Position numbers and translations under genes: made by a program
Part shown: positions 1-8,204 of the stretch, in pieces
Layout of the letters: every line of letters starts with the position of its first letter
Position numbering within the stretch: the stretch's first letter is position 1
Origin: Massiliimicrobium timonense
Lineage (GTDB): Bacteria; Bacillota_I; Bacilli_A; Erysipelotrichales; Coprobacillaceae
Reading direction: 5' to 3'
NCBI RefSeq assembly: GCF_002160865.1
Contig: NZ_NFLJ01000024.1
Span: 1 to 46,871, forward strand
DNA length: 46,871 nucleotides
Notes under the pieces: generated by a model
Told to the model about the DNA's origin: nothing
Databases searched by the model: none
The model's input: only the letters and a program-made list of their open reading frames with translations

Positions 1-117
1 CCCCTCGCATACTATCTAAGATAGGTTGTATTAACATATAAATGTAGCGCCGTATACGAGACCCGTACGTACGGTGCAATGAGAGGGGCGAAGATTAATT
101 TCTTCCCTCTACTCTAT
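1..117 (+). mobile_element. Group II intron, 3' end only (domains V and VI)
   Basis: The left edge carries the terminal ribozyme domains of a group II intron. Domain V is at 47-77: an 8-bp lower helix (47-54 with 70-77, including a G-U pair), a 2-nt CG bulge (68-69) and an upper helix 55-58 with 64-67. The triad position reads CGC (48-50), as in some IIC introns. Domain VI is at 81-114: GAGAGGGG..GAAG pairs with CTTCCCTCT, A111 is bulged, then CTC pairs with GAG. A111 lies 7 nt from a predicted 3' splice site after AT at 117, which fits a branch-point adenosine. Domains I-IV and any reverse transcriptase lie left of the window, so intactness cannot be judged. Confidence 0.8.
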
Positions 118-177
118 TAAAATAATTTCTGGTAGACATAGATTTAAAAAAATAGTAAAGTATTCTTACATATTTTA

Positions 178-186
178 TGTTATAAT
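178..186 (+). promoter_or_regulatory. Extended -10 promoter of scpAB
   Basis: TGTTATAAT is a perfect -10 (181-186) with an upstream TG. No good -35 is visible at the right distance. It lies between the intron end and the scpA ribosome site (GGAGGTG), so scpAB has its own promoter independent of the intron. Confidence 0.6.
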
Positions 187-210
187 ACATAAGTTAGTGG
201 AGGTGAAAGC

Positions 211-939
211 ATGGCATATGAAGTTATTCTTGATGATTTTCAAGGTCCATTAGATTTATTGTTGCATCTAATTAAAGAAAAAGAAATGGATTTAGAAACT
301 TTGGAGGTTTCAGTTATTACTGATCAATATCTTGCTTATATTGATCAAATGGATGCCAAGCAATTAGAAACAATGTCAGAATATTTAGTTATGGCAGCAC
401 AGCTAATTGAGATGAAAAGTAAAATGCTTTTACCAGCCCAAAAGATTGAATTAGAAGATGACTATCAGGAAGATCCAAGAGAACAATTAATCAAACGATT
501 AATTGAATATAAAAAATATAAAGATGTCTTAGATGAATTTAAAGAAAAATATGAACAAAGACAATATATTCATACCAAAGCACCTGCTTTTATGGATGAA
601 TATGTTATTGATACAACTGATATGATTCCAGATCATTTAGAAGTTTATGATTTAATAAGAGCAATGCAAAAAATGTTTCAAAGAAAAGCATTACATGCTC
701 CTTTAGAATCGAAAATTGCACGTGTTGAAATATCTATTGATGAACGCAGTGATCAAATTAGACAATATTTTCGTATACATAAAAATCAAAGAGTAAAATT
801 AGAAGATTTGTTTGAAGAACCTACAAAAATCTTCTTTGTGATTACGTTTTTATCCATTCTTGTTTTAGTCAATAAAAATGAACTGATTATTGAACAGGAA
901 GGTAACTTTGAAGATATATATTTAAAGGAGAGAACTTGA
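211..939 (+). CDS. scpA: Segregation and condensation protein A
   Basis: This is the kleisin subunit of the SMC-ScpA-ScpB condensin complex, which compacts and segregates the chromosome. The 242-residue length is normal for ScpA. The N-terminus has the family hallmark FQGPLDLLLHLI (residues 10-21), which binds the SMC neck and ScpB, followed by an acidic/basic helical middle and a C-terminal winged-helix segment (about 170-235) that binds the SMC head. ATG 211 follows the strong site GGAGGTG. It is translationally coupled to scpB: the TGA stop overlaps the next ATG. The smc gene is not in the window. Confidence 0.96.
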   Translation: MAYEVILDDFQGPLDLLLHLIKEKEMDLETLEVSVITDQYLAYIDQMDAKQLETMSEYLVMAAQLIEMKSKMLLPAQKIELEDDYQEDPREQLIKRLIEYKKYKDVLDEFKEKYEQRQYIHTKAPAFMDEYVIDTTDMIPDHLEVYDLIRAMQKMFQRKALHAPLESKIARVEISIDERSDQIRQYFRIHKNQRVKLEDLFEEPTKIFFVITFLSILVLVNKNELIIEQEGNFEDIYLKERT

Positions 940-1505
940 TGGACAAAAATGAAATATTAAGTGTCATAGAAGGTATGTTGTTTTTATCAGGAGATGAAGG
1001 TATTACCATTAAACAAATAACTTCTGTTTTAAAACTTAATAAAAAAGAAGCAACACAATATATGGATGAATTAATTCAAATAGAAAATGAGAGAACTATT
1101 AAAGGATTTGAAATAGTGAATTTTGGTGGTGTTTATAAAATGACAACACTTGCCAAACATCATGAATATTATCAAAGAATGATAGAACAAAGTGAAAATA
1201 CATTGTCTAATGCAGCCTTAGAAACATTAGCTATCATTGCTTATAATCAACCGATAACACGTGTCAGAATTGAAGAAATACGTGGTGTGGGTTGTGATGC
1301 AATGATTAGAAAACTAGCAGCTAAGGCTTTGATTAAAGAAGTTGGGAGAGAAGATACACCGGGAAAACCTATTTTATATGGTGTGACTGATGAATTTATG
1401 GATGCATTTTCATTGACTTCCTTAGATGAATTGCCTGAATTAAAAGAAATGAAGGAAGATTTTGATCAGGAAGATATTTTTAATACAAAATATACAGAAG
1501 AATAA
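939..1505 (+). CDS. scpB: Segregation and condensation protein B
   Basis: ScpB dimerises and binds ScpA to regulate the SMC ATPase. The 188-residue protein has the two tandem winged-helix domains of the family. The second contains the diagnostic ETLAIIAYNQPITRVRIEEI (about residues 94-113) and a VGREDTPGKPILYGVT segment. ATG 939 is preferred over TTG 936: the site AAGGAGAG sits 5-6 nt upstream of 939, and TGATG gives a one-base overlap with scpA. The phosphatase gene 22 nt downstream is probably in the same transcript. Confidence 0.95.
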   Translation: MDKNEILSVIEGMLFLSGDEGITIKQITSVLKLNKKEATQYMDELIQIENERTIKGFEIVNFGGVYKMTTLAKHHEYYQRMIEQSENTLSNAALETLAIIAYNQPITRVRIEEIRGVGCDAMIRKLAAKALIKEVGREDTPGKPILYGVTDEFMDAFSLTSLDELPELKEMKEDFDQEDIFNTKYTEE

Positions 1506-1527
1506 TATTGTAGGGTAGGAAGATATC

Positions 1528-2343
1528 ATGGCATATATTTATGCAATTTCAGATATTCATGGAAGATATGATTTATTAAAGAATGTTGTTGATGAATGGG
1601 TTCGTTTTGAAAATGGTGATCAATTGATTTTAGTTGGTGATTATATTGATGGTGATTGTCATGGAAATTCATGTCTGACACTGCAATATATTTATCAGCT
1701 ACAAGTTGCATATCCTCAACAGGTGATTGTTTTACAAGGAAACCATGAAGAATGGTTACTATCTTTTTTAGAAGATCGTGAAACTTATCTGGATACGCAC
1801 ATAGATATGTCTTTTTCAACGTTAGAAAGTTTTACAGGTGAAGATGAAATGACATCCATCTATCAACGAGCATCTGCTTATCATCAAGATCGTTTCTCTA
1901 TAATAGAAGATATGTATCATCAATGCCGTGAACTGATATGTCAAAAACATGCTTCTGTTATGAACTGGTTAAAACATTTACCTTATTATTATGAAAATGA
2001 TCATCAGATCTTTGTGCATGCTGGTATTGAAGTCATTGATTATCAACCAGAACTATGGAAACAGGTATCAACAGTCAATACCTATTTGATGAAATATCCT
2101 GCCTCGCAAGGACAGTTTTATAAAAAAGTCATTGCTGGACATATTGGTACACATCAAGTAACTCATCAATCTGATTTTCATCAGATCTGTTGTTTAGGTG
2201 ATTTTATATATTTAGATTCTTCTGTGATCACAACACAATTTTTAAATGTTTTACAATATGATTGTCAAACATGTCGTTATCAGGGATTGATCAAAAAAAA
2301 TCAACAATGGCAAACATATGATATAGCTCATTTTAACAAGTGA
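1528..2343 (+). CDS. Calcineurin-like metallophosphoesterase (Ser/Thr phosphatase type)
   Basis: A 271-residue cytoplasmic phosphoesterase of the PPP/ApaH-like branch. The metal-binding motifs appear in order: DIHG (9-12), GDYIDG (37-42), GNHE (71-74), then a VHAGI segment near 170 and AGHIGTH near 204. This is the complete binuclear metal site, so the enzyme should be active. Substrate cannot be read from the sequence; proteins or dinucleoside polyphosphates are both possible. It follows scpB by 22 nt and ends in a strong terminator that overlaps its stop codon, making it the last gene of the scpAB transcript. Confidence 0.85.
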   Translation: MAYIYAISDIHGRYDLLKNVVDEWVRFENGDQLILVGDYIDGDCHGNSCLTLQYIYQLQVAYPQQVIVLQGNHEEWLLSFLEDRETYLDTHIDMSFSTLESFTGEDEMTSIYQRASAYHQDRFSIIEDMYHQCRELICQKHASVMNWLKHLPYYYENDHQIFVHAGIEVIDYQPELWKQVSTVNTYLMKYPASQGQFYKKVIAGHIGTHQVTHQSDFHQICCLGDFIYLDSSVITTQFLNVLQYDCQTCRYQGLIKKNQQWQTYDIAHFNK

Positions 2344-2365
2344 TAGGATATTCTATCACTTTTTA
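2339..2365 (+). terminator. Rho-independent terminator
   Basis: AGTGATAG / CTATCACT form an 8-bp stem with a 6-nt loop, followed by TTTT. The stem includes the stop codon of the phosphatase gene and ends the scpAB transcript. Confidence 0.85.
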
Positions 2366-2394
2366 TTGACTTACAAGTTACTCTATGCTAACAT
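2366..2394 (+). promoter_or_regulatory. Promoter of the CydDC-like operon
   Basis: -35 TTGACT (2366-2371), 17-nt spacer, -10 TAACAT (2389-2394) with an extended TG at 2386-2387. It lies directly after the preceding terminator. Confidence 0.7.
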
Positions 2395-2406
2395 TTGGAT
2401 ACTTCG

Positions 2407-2422
2407 GTTAGATAAGACTAAC
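2407..2422 (+). promoter_or_regulatory. Inverted repeat downstream of the promoter, possible operator
   Basis: GTTAG-ATAAGA-CTAAC lies 12 nt after the -10, about where a repressor would block the polymerase. A partial copy, GCTAAC (2387-2392), overlaps the -10. The binding protein is unknown. Confidence 0.35.
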
Positions 2423-2439
2423 AAAAAAGGAGAGTATTC

Positions 2440-4161
2440 ATGTTTGACAAGAGATTATTAAAAGAAATGCCAAATGCAAAATCATATATATGGAAACAGG
2501 TATTTTGTCAATGGATAGCTTTATTGATGAATATTGTGTTGACGTTATTGATATGTGTTTTGTTTATACAGTTGTTTGATCAACAACTTTCCATAGAAAA
2601 AGTTGTTTTGATTTTACTTGTTATGATTGTATCTTTGATGATACGAGCTTATGTTTTAAAAAAGGCAACTTATTATTCTTTTAAAGGAGCAAGTCTTGTG
2701 AAAAAGACTTTAAGACAGCGTCTTTTTGAAAAAGTTTTAAGTTTAGGAAGTCATTATCAAGATCATGTTAGAACAAGTGAATTGGTTCAATTATCAGTGG
2801 AAGGTATTAATCAGTTAGAAACTTATTTTTCATTATATTTACCACAATTATTTTATAGTGTTTTAGCACCAGTCACATTATTTGTTTTGACAGCTTTCTT
2901 AGACTGGAAAAGTGCTTTGGTTTTATTTGTCTGTGTTCCATTGATTCCTGTTTCGATTATTTTCGTACAGAAGTTTGCCAAAAAACTGCTTTCTAAATAT
3001 TGGAACAGCTATACAACACTAGGAGATAGTTTTTTAGAAAATCTTCAAGCACTCACAACATTAAAGATTTATCAAAGTGATGCCTATAAACAACAACAGA
3101 TGAATCAGGAAGCAGAGAATTTTAGACGTATTACAATGCGTGTCTTGATTATGCAATTAAATAGTATCAGTATTATGGATATTGTTGCCTATGGAGGGGC
3201 AGGGTTAGGATGTTTTTTTGCGATTACACATTTTCAAAATCAGACTTTATCATTGTTTGGTGCATTGTTTATTGTTTTGATGTCTTTTGAGTTCTTTATT
3301 CCATTAAGACAGTTAGGCTCTTTCTTCCATATTGCGATGAATGGTATTGCTGCGAGTGATAAAATTTTTAAAATCTTAGATTTGCCTGTATCATCAGATG
3401 GTCAATATGATTTAGATACTTCCTTTGATATCAGACTTGAACATGTTTCTTTTCAATATGATGACAAAAGACCTATTTTAAAGGATGTATCTTTACATAT
3501 TCAGCCACATCAATTTATTGGTATTGTTGGAGAAAGTGGTTCAGGAAAAAGTACAATAGCCAAGTTAATGATGGGCTATCACCGTTGTTTAGAAGGATAT
3601 CTTTATATGGGTGATTATCAACGTAGTGACATTCGTGATGAGAGTTTTATGGAACATGTGATGTATGTGACACATGATCCTATGATATTGAAAGGAACGG
3701 TTAGAGAAAATCTAAATATGTTTTCACAATATTGTGATGAACAGTTATGGGATGTATTAAAGCAAGTGCGTTTAGATGGCTTTTTCCATGAACAAATGGG
3801 ATTGGATACGCCATTATTAGAAAATGGAAGTAATTTATCTGGTGGACAAAAACAACGATTGAATCTTGCCAGAGCATTACTTAAAGACGTAGATGTTTAT
3901 ATTTTTGATGAGGCCACAAGTAATATTGATGTAGAGAGTGAAAATCATATTTTAAATGTCATTGAGACATTAACACAAACAAAAACTGTTATTTTCATTA
4001 CCCATCGTTTACAAAGTGTGATTCATTGTGATGAGATTTATGTGATGCAACAAGGGGCTTTGGTAGAACAGGGAACACATCAAGAACTTATGCATCAAGA
4101 AGGGATTTACCATCATATGTATCAAAGTCAACAGGAATTGGAGGTGTATAGCCATGAATAA
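2440..4161 (+). CDS. cydD: ABC exporter half-transporter, CydD-like
   Basis: A fused membrane/ATPase half-transporter of 573 residues. The N-terminal ABC type-1 exporter fold (about 20-310) has six predicted helices. The ATPase domain has Walker A GESGSGKST (about 363-371), signature LSGGQKQR (about 467) and Walker B VYIFDEATSNID (about 487). It pairs with the next gene, which overlaps it by 8 nt. The family relative CydDC exports cysteine/glutathione and supports cytochrome bd assembly in E. coli. No cydAB is visible here, so the substrate is inference; a thiol or haem-related exporter is most likely. ATG 2440 follows AAAGGAGAG. Confidence 0.78.
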   Translation: MFDKRLLKEMPNAKSYIWKQVFCQWIALLMNIVLTLLICVLFIQLFDQQLSIEKVVLILLVMIVSLMIRAYVLKKATYYSFKGASLVKKTLRQRLFEKVLSLGSHYQDHVRTSELVQLSVEGINQLETYFSLYLPQLFYSVLAPVTLFVLTAFLDWKSALVLFVCVPLIPVSIIFVQKFAKKLLSKYWNSYTTLGDSFLENLQALTTLKIYQSDAYKQQQMNQEAENFRRITMRVLIMQLNSISIMDIVAYGGAGLGCFFAITHFQNQTLSLFGALFIVLMSFEFFIPLRQLGSFFHIAMNGIAASDKIFKILDLPVSSDGQYDLDTSFDIRLEHVSFQYDDKRPILKDVSLHIQPHQFIGIVGESGSGKSTIAKLMMGYHRCLEGYLYMGDYQRSDIRDESFMEHVMYVTHDPMILKGTVRENLNMFSQYCDEQLWDVLKQVRLDGFFHEQMGLDTPLLENGSNLSGGQKQRLNLARALLKDVDVYIFDEATSNIDVESENHILNVIETLTQTKTVIFITHRLQSVIHCDEIYVMQQGALVEQGTHQELMHQEGIYHHMYQSQQELEVYSHE

Positions 4162-5803
4162 TGTACAATTGATATGGAAAATGTTAAAACTTGTCAAACC
4201 ATTAACCCTTCCAATGTTAGGAGCTGTTTTGTTAGGTGTTTTAGGTTTTCTTTGTGCGATTGGCATTCCCGTTATAGCGGTGATGGCTATTTTACAGACA
4301 ACGGGGATGTATGCACACTTTCCTCTTTCATGGGTTTTAGGTATTTTGCTATGTTTGGCAATACTAAGAGGTGTACTTCATTATGGTGAACAGGCATTAA
4401 ATCACTATATTGCGTTTAAACTTCTAGCGATTATACGTGATCATGTATACACGGCATTAAGACGTCTGGCACCAGCCAAATTGGATGGTAAAGACAAAGG
4501 CAACTTAATTTCTATTATTACCAATGATATTGAGTTACTTGAAGTTTTCTATGCTCATACGATTTCACCAGTTTTGATTGCTTTTTTCACATCCTTGATT
4601 TTATTGAAATTTTTTGCTCATATACATATATTCGCTATGATGATTGCTTTGATTGCTTATTTGATGATGGCTATTGTGATTCCCTTTTATGTCAATCACA
4701 AAGGGCAGGAGATAGGGCAAAAGAATCGTGATGAAATTGGCAATATGAGCAGTTTCCTATTAGAAAGCTATCGTGGTTTATCAACACTTTTGCAATATCG
4801 TGCTGGAAACAAACGTCTTGAACAGATGAATGAGCGTAGTGATTGTATTGAAGATATGCAAGGACAGATGAAAAATATTGAAGCTACACAAGTTGTATGT
4901 TCACAATTGCTGATATCTATCTTTGCTTTCGTTATGTTTATCGTGATGTATATTTTCTATTTACAAAATCAAGTCAATGTTTATCATGTCATAACGGCAG
5001 TAGTACTGATGCTTTCAAGTTTTGGACCAGTGATGGCCTTGTCTAATCTGGCAAATAATTTACTTTCTACATTAAGCAGTGGTCGTCGTGTCATGGCCAT
5101 TTTAGAAGAAAAGGAAGCTATCTGTGAAGTGACGGGACAGCCTCATATATCATTTGATGATATCCACGTTGATGATGTGACGTTTGCTTATCAACAAGAT
5201 GATCCTATATTGCAGAATCTTCATCTTCATTTTGATAAAGGAAAAGTGACAGGTATTATTGGAAAGAGTGGTAGTGGGAAATCGACTTTATTAAAGTTGC
5301 TTATGCGTTTCTATGATCCTCTTCGTGGTGTGATCCAAATAGGTCAAACCCCTTTAACAAATATCAATACATCTAATATGCGTCATATGTTTGCTTATGT
5401 GACACAGGACACTGTGTTATTCCATGATTCGATTGAAAATAATATTAAAATCGCAAAATTGGATGCCACAAGTGATGAGATTCAAGCAGCCTGTCAAAAA
5501 GCCAGTCTGCATGATTGGATTATGTCCTTACCTGAGGGTTATCAGACACCTGTCAGTGAACTGGGGTCATCATTATCAGGAGGAGAAAGACAAAGAATTT
5601 CACTTGCAAGAGCATTTCTTAGCCAGGCAGAATGTATTTTATTGGATGAACCAACAAGTAATTTAGATGTTTTAAATGAAGGGATTATTTTAAAAGCATT
5701 ACAAAATGAAAAAGAGAGAACCATTATTCTTGTTTCTCATCGTGAATCGACAATGAAAATTGTTAATCAAACAATCAAAATGGATCAGGGCAGGGTCAGC
5801 TAA
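4154..5803 (+). CDS. cydC: ABC exporter half-transporter, CydC-like
   Basis: The 549-residue partner of the upstream half-transporter. It has six predicted helices in the first 310 residues, then an ATPase domain with Walker A GKSGSGKST (about 371), signature LSGGERQR (about 475) and Walker B CILLDEPTSNLD (about 495). Both nucleotide-binding sites of the heterodimer look catalytically complete. Its start overlaps the upstream gene by 8 nt, and its stop overlaps the ygbA-like start (TAATG), so the operon is translationally coupled. The name rests on family resemblance and order; another thiol or peptide exporter remains possible. Confidence 0.77.
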   Translation: MNNVQLIWKMLKLVKPLTLPMLGAVLLGVLGFLCAIGIPVIAVMAILQTTGMYAHFPLSWVLGILLCLAILRGVLHYGEQALNHYIAFKLLAIIRDHVYTALRRLAPAKLDGKDKGNLISIITNDIELLEVFYAHTISPVLIAFFTSLILLKFFAHIHIFAMMIALIAYLMMAIVIPFYVNHKGQEIGQKNRDEIGNMSSFLLESYRGLSTLLQYRAGNKRLEQMNERSDCIEDMQGQMKNIEATQVVCSQLLISIFAFVMFIVMYIFYLQNQVNVYHVITAVVLMLSSFGPVMALSNLANNLLSTLSSGRRVMAILEEKEAICEVTGQPHISFDDIHVDDVTFAYQQDDPILQNLHLHFDKGKVTGIIGKSGSGKSTLLKLLMRFYDPLRGVIQIGQTPLTNINTSNMRHMFAYVTQDTVLFHDSIENNIKIAKLDATSDEIQAACQKASLHDWIMSLPEGYQTPVSELGSSLSGGERQRISLARAFLSQAECILLDEPTSNLDVLNEGIILKALQNEKERTIILVSHRESTMKIVNQTIKMDQGRVS

Positions 5804-6090
5804 TGAATATTGAAAAGAAACGACAAAGAGAAATGAAAGTTGTGGCTTTGATGATTCATTTATATTGTTTACATCATGATGATATAGATGAAAAGACTTT
5901 AGTCAATTATGCTTTGAAGCGTATTGAAAAATGTCCCATGATGAAAGACAAAACATTTTGTAGTCAATGTCATATTCATTGTTATGAAAAGAATATGCAA
6001 AAGCAAATCAAAAAAGTCATGCGTTATAGTGGACCGAGAATGATTTTTTATCATCCTTTGTTGGCTTTACGTCATGCTTTGAAAATTTAG
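5803..6090 (+). CDS. ygbA: YgbA family protein (nitrous oxide-stimulated promoter family)
   Basis: A 95-residue soluble protein matching the YgbA_NO family. It has a helical N-terminus, a cysteine cluster C44..C53-x2-C56-x3-C60, and the family signature VMRYSGPRMIFYHPLLALRH (72-91). The four cysteines suggest a metal or Fe-S site. In E. coli, ygbA belongs to the NO-responsive NsrR regulon; its biochemical role is poorly settled. It is coupled (TAATG) to the CydC-like gene and followed 10 nt later by a YbaN-type gene, pointing to a common redox or nitrosative stress role. Confidence 0.82.
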   Translation: MNIEKKRQREMKVVALMIHLYCLHHDDIDEKTLVNYALKRIEKCPMMKDKTFCSQCHIHCYEKNMQKQIKKVMRYSGPRMIFYHPLLALRHALKI

Positions 6091-6100
6091 GAGGAAACGT

Positions 6101-6472
6101 ATGCGTTATATTTATTTAATGATAGGAATGATTAGCTTTGGTCTAGGATTTATTGGGATTGTATTGCCTATATTACCAACAACACCCTTTCTTTTACTAG
6201 CTGGCTTTTGTTTTGCAAGAAGCTCTAAGCGTGTGCATAACTGGTTTGTATCTACAAAGGCTTATCAAAGACATTTAGAACCATTTGTTCAAAAAAGAGC
6301 AATGACTTTAAAAACAAAAATCTGTATTTTAAGTCTTGCCAGTTTCATGCTTGCTTTTCCATTGTTTTTGACAGACTTATGGTGGTTAAGAGTTTTTATT
6401 ATTGGATTATATATTTTTAAATATTATTATTTCCTTTTTAAAATCAAAACAATCAAGTTAGAACACATATAA
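6101..6472 (+). CDS. ybaN: YbaN/DUF454 family inner membrane protein
   Basis: A 123-residue membrane protein of the DUF454 family. The hallmark GFIGIVLPILPTTPFLLLAG (17-36) is followed by CFARSSKRVHNWFV, then two or three further hydrophobic segments (about 75-115). The molecular function is unknown. DUF454 genes are often found beside haem or cytochrome bd genes, which fits the CydDC-like neighbours. SD GGAGG precedes ATG 6101 by 7 nt. It is the last gene of the operon, followed directly by a bidirectional terminator. Confidence 0.82.
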   Translation: MRYIYLMIGMISFGLGFIGIVLPILPTTPFLLLAGFCFARSSKRVHNWFVSTKAYQRHLEPFVQKRAMTLKTKICILSLASFMLAFPLFLTDLWWLRVFIIGLYIFKYYYFLFKIKTIKLEHI

Positions 6473-6500
6473 AAAACACATCCGAAGATGTGTTTTTTAT
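6471..6500. terminator. Bidirectional terminator
   Basis: AAAAAACACATC-CGAA-GATGTGTTTTTT works on both strands and serves the converging ybaN operon (plus) and csp gene (minus). Confidence 0.88.
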
Positions 6501-6505
6501 ATGGT

Positions 6506-6715
6506 TTAATCATCAATAACTGTTACGTTAGTAGCTTGAGGTCCTCTATCTCCTTCAACAATATCAAATTCAACAGTTTGACCTTCCTGTAAAGTTTTAA
6601 ATCCTTCAGCGTTAATAGATGAGAAATGAACAAAGATATCTTTGTCATGCCCTTCCATTGTAATAAAACCATAACCCTTATCAGATTTAAACCATTTCAC
6701 TTTACCTGTACTCAT
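6506..6715 (-). CDS. csp: Cold-shock protein (CspA/CspB family)
   Basis: A 69-residue single OB-fold RNA/DNA-binding protein. RNP1 is KGYGFIT (13-19) and RNP2 is DIFVHFS (26-32); the aromatic residues that stack on nucleic acid are present. Such proteins act as RNA chaperones that melt secondary structure in the cytoplasm. Length and composition are normal. It is monocistronic, with an AAGGAGG site and an unusually long leader of about 115-120 nt from its promoter, as is common for cold-shock genes whose leader folds differently at low temperature. Confidence 0.96.
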   Translation of the reverse strand: MSTGKVKWFKSDKGYGFITMEGHDKDIFVHFSSINAEGFKTLQEGQTVEFDIVEGDRGPQATNVTVIDD

Positions 6716-6841
6716 GTATGAAGTACCTCCTTAAAAGATTTCGCAAAAAACCAGTACTTCATTTTTAAACGACTAATAAATCTTTGCTTTGAAGAATAAC
6801 TAATACTTTTAAAAATACGTGCTATGTTCCTTTGCTTTTTT

Positions 6842-6870
6842 ATTATAACATAGACTTGATTGTGGTACAA
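6842..6870 (-). promoter_or_regulatory. csp promoter with long leader
   Basis: Read on the minus strand: -35 TTGTAC (6865-6870), 17-nt spacer, -10 TATAAT (6842-6847), extended TG. Transcription would start near 6835, leaving about 120 untranslated nt before the ATG at 6715. A role of that leader in cold response is inference. Confidence 0.75.
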
Positions 6871-6877
6871 GTTCTTG

Positions 6878-6905
6878 TTGACAATAGAGTAAAATAGGGT
6901 ATCAT
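6878..6905 (+). promoter_or_regulatory. Promoter of the M29 aminopeptidase gene
   Basis: -35 TTGACA (6878-6883), 16-nt spacer, -10 TATCAT (6900-6905). It is divergent from the csp promoter, with the two -35 boxes only 7 nt apart. Confidence 0.7.
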
Positions 6906-6926
6906 TTGATTAGAGGTGGTTAAAAG

Positions 6927-8144
6927 ATGTTAGAAAAATATGCTGAATTAATTATTAAGCAGGGTGTCAATTTACAAAAAGGACAGGAACTGTTAATTGA
7001 AGCTTCTATCGATAGTTATCCCTTAGTCCGATTATTAACAAAACAGGCGTATGAAGTGGGAGCTAAAGATGTCATTGTGAACTATCGTGATGAAGTGGTG
7101 ACACGTTTAAGATATGAAAACTGTGATCAAAAACATTTTGAAGCAGTTCCATCATATATTAAAGAGTTGAGAAATGGATATGCTGCAAGACATGTGGCGT
7201 TGATTTCAATTGAATCTGAAGATCCAGAAAATTTAAAGAATATTGACCCTTTAAAAATACAAACTTGGAGTAAAGCTGTCAGACAGGCTTGTCAGCCTTT
7301 TTATGATGCATTGGATTTAGGGATTAATCGCTGGTGTATTGTAGGTGCACCAAGTGTTGGATGGGCGAATAAGGTCTTTCCAGAAATGAGTGATAGTGAG
7401 GCTGTTGAGGCTTTATGGAAGGCTATTTTTAAAGTCACACGCTGTGATCAGGAAAATCCTATTGAAGCATGGGAAGAACATCGTCGTTCATTTGAAAGAC
7501 GTGTTCAAATCTTAAATGAAAAGAAAATCAAATCTTTACATTATTTTAATAGCTTAGGAACAGATTTAACAATAGGAATGAATCCGGATTATGTTTTTGC
7601 TGGTGGAGGGAACTATACAACGGATGGTATTTATTCTTTCCCTAATATCCCTACTGAAGAAATTTTTACGTCACCAGATTTTCATAATGTCAATGGTGTC
7701 GTTTATAGTTCATTACCTTTACACTATCAAGGACATATTGTTGATGAATTTTCTTTGACTTTTGAAAATGGACGTATTGTAGATTATCATGCTAAAGTAG
7801 GAGAAGATGTTTTAAAAAGCATTATTGAAACAGATGAAGGAAGTCATTATTTAGGTGAAGTGGCTTTAGTACCTTATGATTCTCCTATTCGTCAATTAAA
7901 TCTGATTTTCTATAATACATTATTTGATGAAAATGCTTCTTGTCATTTGGCTATTGGCAAAGGATTTGGTGAATGTATTCATAATGGTTTAACCATGAAT
8001 AAAGAAGAACTATATCAACATGGTATTAATGATTCATTGACTCATGTTGATTTTATGATTGGGACAAAAGATTTATCTATTGAAGCGACATTAGAAGATG
8101 GATCAACATTGACTGTTTTTAAAAATGGGAACTTTGCATTTTAA
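6927..8144 (+). CDS. pepS: Aminopeptidase, M29 family (AmpS/PepS type)
   Basis: A 405-residue cytoplasmic metallo-aminopeptidase that trims N-terminal residues from peptides. It starts with the family pattern LEKYAELIIKQGVNLQKGQ. Expected metal ligands appear in the C-terminal half: the Glu of TEEIFTSPD (about 244), GSHYLGEVAL (about 307), NASCHLAIG (about 337) and the HVDFMIG segment (about 373). The full family length is present. It has its own promoter, and SD AGAGGTGG lies upstream of ATG 6927. No terminator is obvious before prfC, which has its own promoter. Confidence 0.9.
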   Translation: MLEKYAELIIKQGVNLQKGQELLIEASIDSYPLVRLLTKQAYEVGAKDVIVNYRDEVVTRLRYENCDQKHFEAVPSYIKELRNGYAARHVALISIESEDPENLKNIDPLKIQTWSKAVRQACQPFYDALDLGINRWCIVGAPSVGWANKVFPEMSDSEAVEALWKAIFKVTRCDQENPIEAWEEHRRSFERRVQILNEKKIKSLHYFNSLGTDLTIGMNPDYVFAGGGNYTTDGIYSFPNIPTEEIFTSPDFHNVNGVVYSSLPLHYQGHIVDEFSLTFENGRIVDYHAKVGEDVLKSIIETDEGSHYLGEVALVPYDSPIRQLNLIFYNTLFDENASCHLAIGKGFGECIHNGLTMNKEELYQHGINDSLTHVDFMIGTKDLSIEATLEDGSTLTVFKNGNFAF

Positions 8145-8146
8145 AA

Positions 8147-8175
8147 TTGACAAATATCCAGAATTTCTTTAATAT
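8147..8175 (+). promoter_or_regulatory. Promoter of prfC
   Basis: -35 TTGACA (8147-8152), 17-nt spacer, -10 TAATAT (8170-8175), 30 nt before the chosen start codon. Confidence 0.65.
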
Positions 8176-8204
8176 GTTTTCTTGGAGATGTGAGGAGGAT
8201 TGTC

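Noticed and set aside
1-88. A riboswitch-like three-way junction closed by CCCCTC (1-6) and GAGGGG (83-88)
   Set aside because: The GAGGGG strand fits far better in group II intron domain VI with its bulged A, and the 47-77 hairpin is a domain V.
1526-1819. Minus-strand reading frame inside the phosphatase gene
   Set aside because: It is a shadow of the plus-strand phosphoesterase, which has complete metal motifs; the antisense frame has no ribosome site or recognisable domain.
8190-8204. GTG start 15 nt upstream of prfC
   Set aside because: It would translate the ribosome binding site GTGAGGAGG; ATG 8205 is ideally spaced.
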